In this document: positions 62,072 to 64,000 of the stretch, piece after piece
Numbering within the stretch: position 1 is the first letter of the stretch
Layout: every line of letters starts with the position of its first letter
Source of the DNA: FEN-1191 sp036490715
GTDB taxonomy: Bacteria > Pseudomonadota > Gammaproteobacteria > Steroidobacterales > Steroidobacteraceae
DNA length: 64,000 nt
Assembly: GCA_036490715.1 (NCBI GenBank)
Contig: DASXDL010000047.1
Coordinates: forward strand, 80,654 to 144,653
Reading direction: 5' to 3'
Notes under the pieces: generated by a model
Told to the model about the DNA's origin: nothing
The model's database searches: none
The model's input: the letters and a program-made list of their open reading frames with translations, nothing else
Program-made: the position numbers and the translations under genes

Positions 62072-63411
62072 GCCGATCGCCTCTGCACCGCTGCGGCGAA
62101 CAGCTCGCCGCGCTGCGCATAGTCGCGAAACATGTCCAGGCTGGAGCAGGCCGGGGACAGCAGCACACGGTCGCCGGCGCGCGCCAGGCGCGCGGCCTGC
62201 TCTACCGCCGCGTCCAGATCAGCGGCAAAGTGCAGCTCGCTCACTCCCTGCAGCGCCGACGCCAGCGCGCCGGCATCGCGCCCGATCAGCACCACGGCGC
62301 GCACCTTGTCGGCAAACGCAGCGCGCAGCGGCGCGAAATCCTGACCCTTGCCATCGCCGCCGGCGATGACGATCAACGGCCCCTGCATGCCGCCGACCGC
62401 GGCCAGCGTGGCACCGACGTTGGTGCCCTTGGAGTCGTTGATGTAGCGCACGCCGCCGATGTCGGCCACCCACTGGGTGCGGTGCGGCAACCCGGGGAAT
62501 TCGCGCAGCACCTCGAGGCACGCGGCCCGCGGCAGCGCCAGCGCCTCGGCCAGCGCCAACGCCGCCAGTGCATTGGCGGCATTGTGCAATCCGCTGAGCC
62601 GCAGCTCGGCACAGGCCAGCAAGAGCTCGGCGCGCCGCGTCAGCCACCAATCACCGTGCGCGCGCCGCATCAGTGCATAGTCGGCGCCGACGTCGGCGCG
62701 CAGCGAGAAGCTCAGCTGGCGCTGGCCTGCGCCCGGCATCGCCGCCACCAGCGGATCGTCGAGATTGATGACCGCGACGTCGCAGCGCGCATAGATGCGC
62801 GCCTTGGCGGCGGCGTATGCCTGCAGACTCGGGTAGCGATCCAGGTGATCGGACGAGACGTTCAGTACCGCGGCGGCGGCCAGCGCCAGCGACTCGGTGG
62901 TCTCGAGCTGAAAGCTCGACAGTTCGAGGATATAGAGCTTCACGCCGCTGGCCAGCAGATCCAGAGCCGGCGGACCCAAGTTGCCGCCGGCGCGCATCTC
63001 GACGCCCGAGCGCGCCGCCATCTGCGCCAGCAGACTGGTCACGGTACTCTTGCCGTTGGTACCGGTGATCCCGACTACCGGCGCACGCGCGGCGCGCGCG
63101 AATAGCTCGATATCCCCGACAATGCTTAATCCGCGTGCGCGCGCCGCCTCGAAGAACGGGCCGCTCAATGGCACCCCCGGCGACACCACCACCAGATCGG
63201 CCTGCTGCAGCAGCGCGGCATCAAAGCCGCCGGTGCGCACCACCACCGGCGCGCCCAGCGCCTGCAGGGCTGAGAGCTCCGGCGGCGCGGCGCGACTGTC
63301 GGTCACCGCCACGCGCGTACCCTGCGCGAGCAGGAAACGCGCCACCGACAGACCGGTGCGACCCAGGCCGACCACTACCGCGCGCAATGGATTGACCGAG
63401 CGCGCGCTCAT
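62068..63411 (-). CDS. murD: UDP-N-acetylmuramoylalanine-D-glutamate ligase MurD
   Basis: MurD adds D-Glu to UDP-MurNAc-L-Ala. From ATG 63411 it has 447 residues. It has AVVVGLGRTGLSVARFL at the N terminus, the ATP loop VGITGTNGKSTVTSLL, ELSSFQLETT, NVSSDHLDRY and YINDSKGTNVGATLAAV. It overlaps mraY by 4 bases at its start and ftsW by 4 bases at its end. Confidence 0.96.
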   Translation of the reverse strand: MSARSVNPLRAVVVGLGRTGLSVARFLLAQGTRVAVTDSRAAPPELSALQALGAPVVVRTGGFDAALLQQADLVVVSPGVPLSGPFFEAARARGLSIVGDIELFARAARAPVVGITGTNGKSTVTSLLAQMAARSGVEMRAGGNLGPPALDLLASGVKLYILELSSFQLETTESLALAAAAVLNVSSDHLDRYPSLQAYAAAKARIYARCDVAVINLDDPLVAAMPGAGQRQLSFSLRADVGADYALMRRAHGDWWLTRRAELLLACAELRLSGLHNAANALAALALAEALALPRAACLEVLREFPGLPHRTQWVADIGGVRYINDSKGTNVGATLAAVGGMQGPLIVIAGGDGKGQDFAPLRAAFADKVRAVVLIGRDAGALASALQGVSELHFAADLDAAVEQAARLARAGDRVLLSPACSSLDMFRDYAQRGELFAAAVQRRSA

Positions 63412-64000
63412 CGCAGCTTCAGGGTCGACAGGCCGGCGAGCACCAGCAGGAAGCTGATGATCCAGAAGCGCACGATGACCTTGGGCTCGGCCCATCCCTT
63501 GAGTTCGAAGTGATGATGAATCGGCGCCATGCGGAAGATGCGCCGGCCGGTGAGCTTGAACGATGCGACCTGCAGAATGACCGAGGCGGTTTCGAGTACG
63601 AAGATGCCGCCCATGACCAGCGCCACGATCTCCTGCCGCACGATGATCGCCACCGCGCCGAGCGCGGCGCCCAGCGCCAGCGCGCCGATGTCGCCCATGA
63701 ACACCTGCGCCGGGTAGGAGTTGAACCACAGGAACCCCAGGCCGGCGCCGGCCATGGCGCTGCAGAAGATCAACAGCTCGCCGGCCTGCGGAATCGGCGG
63801 TATCGACAGATAGTTGGCGAAGATCGCATTGCCGCTGGCGTAGGCGAAGATGCCCAGCGCTCCGGCCACCATGGCCGACGGCATGATCGCCAGTCCATCC
63901 AGCCCGTCGGTGAGATTCACCGCGTTGCTCATGCCCACAATCATGAAATAGCTCAAGGCCACGAAGCCGGTCGCGCCGAGCGGCACATTGACGCTCTTGA
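63408..64000 (-). CDS. mraY: Phospho-MurNAc-pentapeptide transferase MraY, 5' end outside window
   Basis: MraY makes lipid I on the inner membrane. The C-terminal 196 residues are in view and the gene continues beyond the right edge. Visible marks are NAVNLTDGLDGLAI with the Mg-binding Asp residues, FNSYPAQVFMGDIGALALG with another catalytic Asp, and the cytoplasmic loop PIHHHFELKGWAE. The last membrane segment is WIISFLLVLAGLSTL. Its stop overlaps the murD start by 4 bases. Confidence 0.96.
   Translation of the reverse strand, partial: KSVNVPLGATGFVALSYFMIVGMSNAVNLTDGLDGLAIMPSAMVAGALGIFAYASGNAIFANYLSIPPIPQAGELLIFCSAMAGAGLGFLWFNSYPAQVFMGDIGALALGAALGAVAIIVRQEIVALVMGGIFVLETASVILQVASFKLTGRRIFRMAPIHHHFELKGWAEPKVIVRFWIISFLLVLAGLSTLKLR

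Overview
The window is GC-rich, densely coded chromosome from a gammaproteobacterium. The best guess is the Nevskiales/Steroidobacteraceae/Xanthomonadales area, but the genus cannot be fixed from this sequence alone. The placement rests on gene order: recA-recX-alaS-csrA-tRNA-Ser, pilBCD-coaE-zapD-yacG, and a mraY-murD-ftsW-murG-murC-murB-ddl-ftsQAZ-lpxC cluster followed by dciA, an M23 peptidase and secA. No insertion sequence, prophage, CRISPR array or integrase is visible, so this is mostly core genome with a few lineage-specific genes between conserved blocks.

Layout. Positions 1-5.8 kb hold accessory genes: a cut-off Bug/TctC receptor, a haloperoxidase-like exported protein with an altered active-site motif, a cupin, an ArsR/SRPBCC pair behind a clear promoter-operator, a lipoprotein with three Ig-like domains and a seven-bladed propeller, and a TPR gene fragment beside tRNA-Ser(GCU). 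Positions 5.8-14.5 kb hold RNA and DNA maintenance genes (tRNA-Ser, csrA, alaS, recX, recA, thpR, pncC, mutS). Positions 14.5-20.2 kb hold a secreted amidohydrolase, a GlcG-like protein, a large DUF748 protein and an alpha/beta hydrolase. Positions 20.3-35.2 kb hold housekeeping genes: aspS, DUF502, FmdB, apt, clpB with a heat-shock promoter, a ZIP transporter, pgeF, rluD, bamD, nadE and sucCD, then two related envelope proteins. Positions 35.3-45.5 kb hold type IV pilus genes: pilSR, a sigma-54 promoter, two nearly identical pilA genes, pilBCD, then coaE-zapD-yacG. Positions 45.6-51.5 kb hold an unknown lipoprotein, a conserved hypothetical, mutT, secA and an M23 peptidase. Positions 51.7-64 kb hold dciA and the division/cell-wall cluster, whose genes overlap from mraY to ftsA.

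How the parts work together. PilS and PilR probably drive the first pilA through the sigma-54 promoter. PilD processes the pilins, PilB powers assembly and PilC is the membrane platform. The Mur/Ddl enzymes make peptidoglycan precursor, FtsW/Q/A/Z build the septum, LpxC starts lipid A synthesis, and SecA with BamD moves proteins across and into the envelope. The most unusual points are a 66-residue histone-H1-like tail on SucD, a comparable tail on the FmdB protein, the tandem pilins separated by a strong terminator, and several unassigned envelope proteins.
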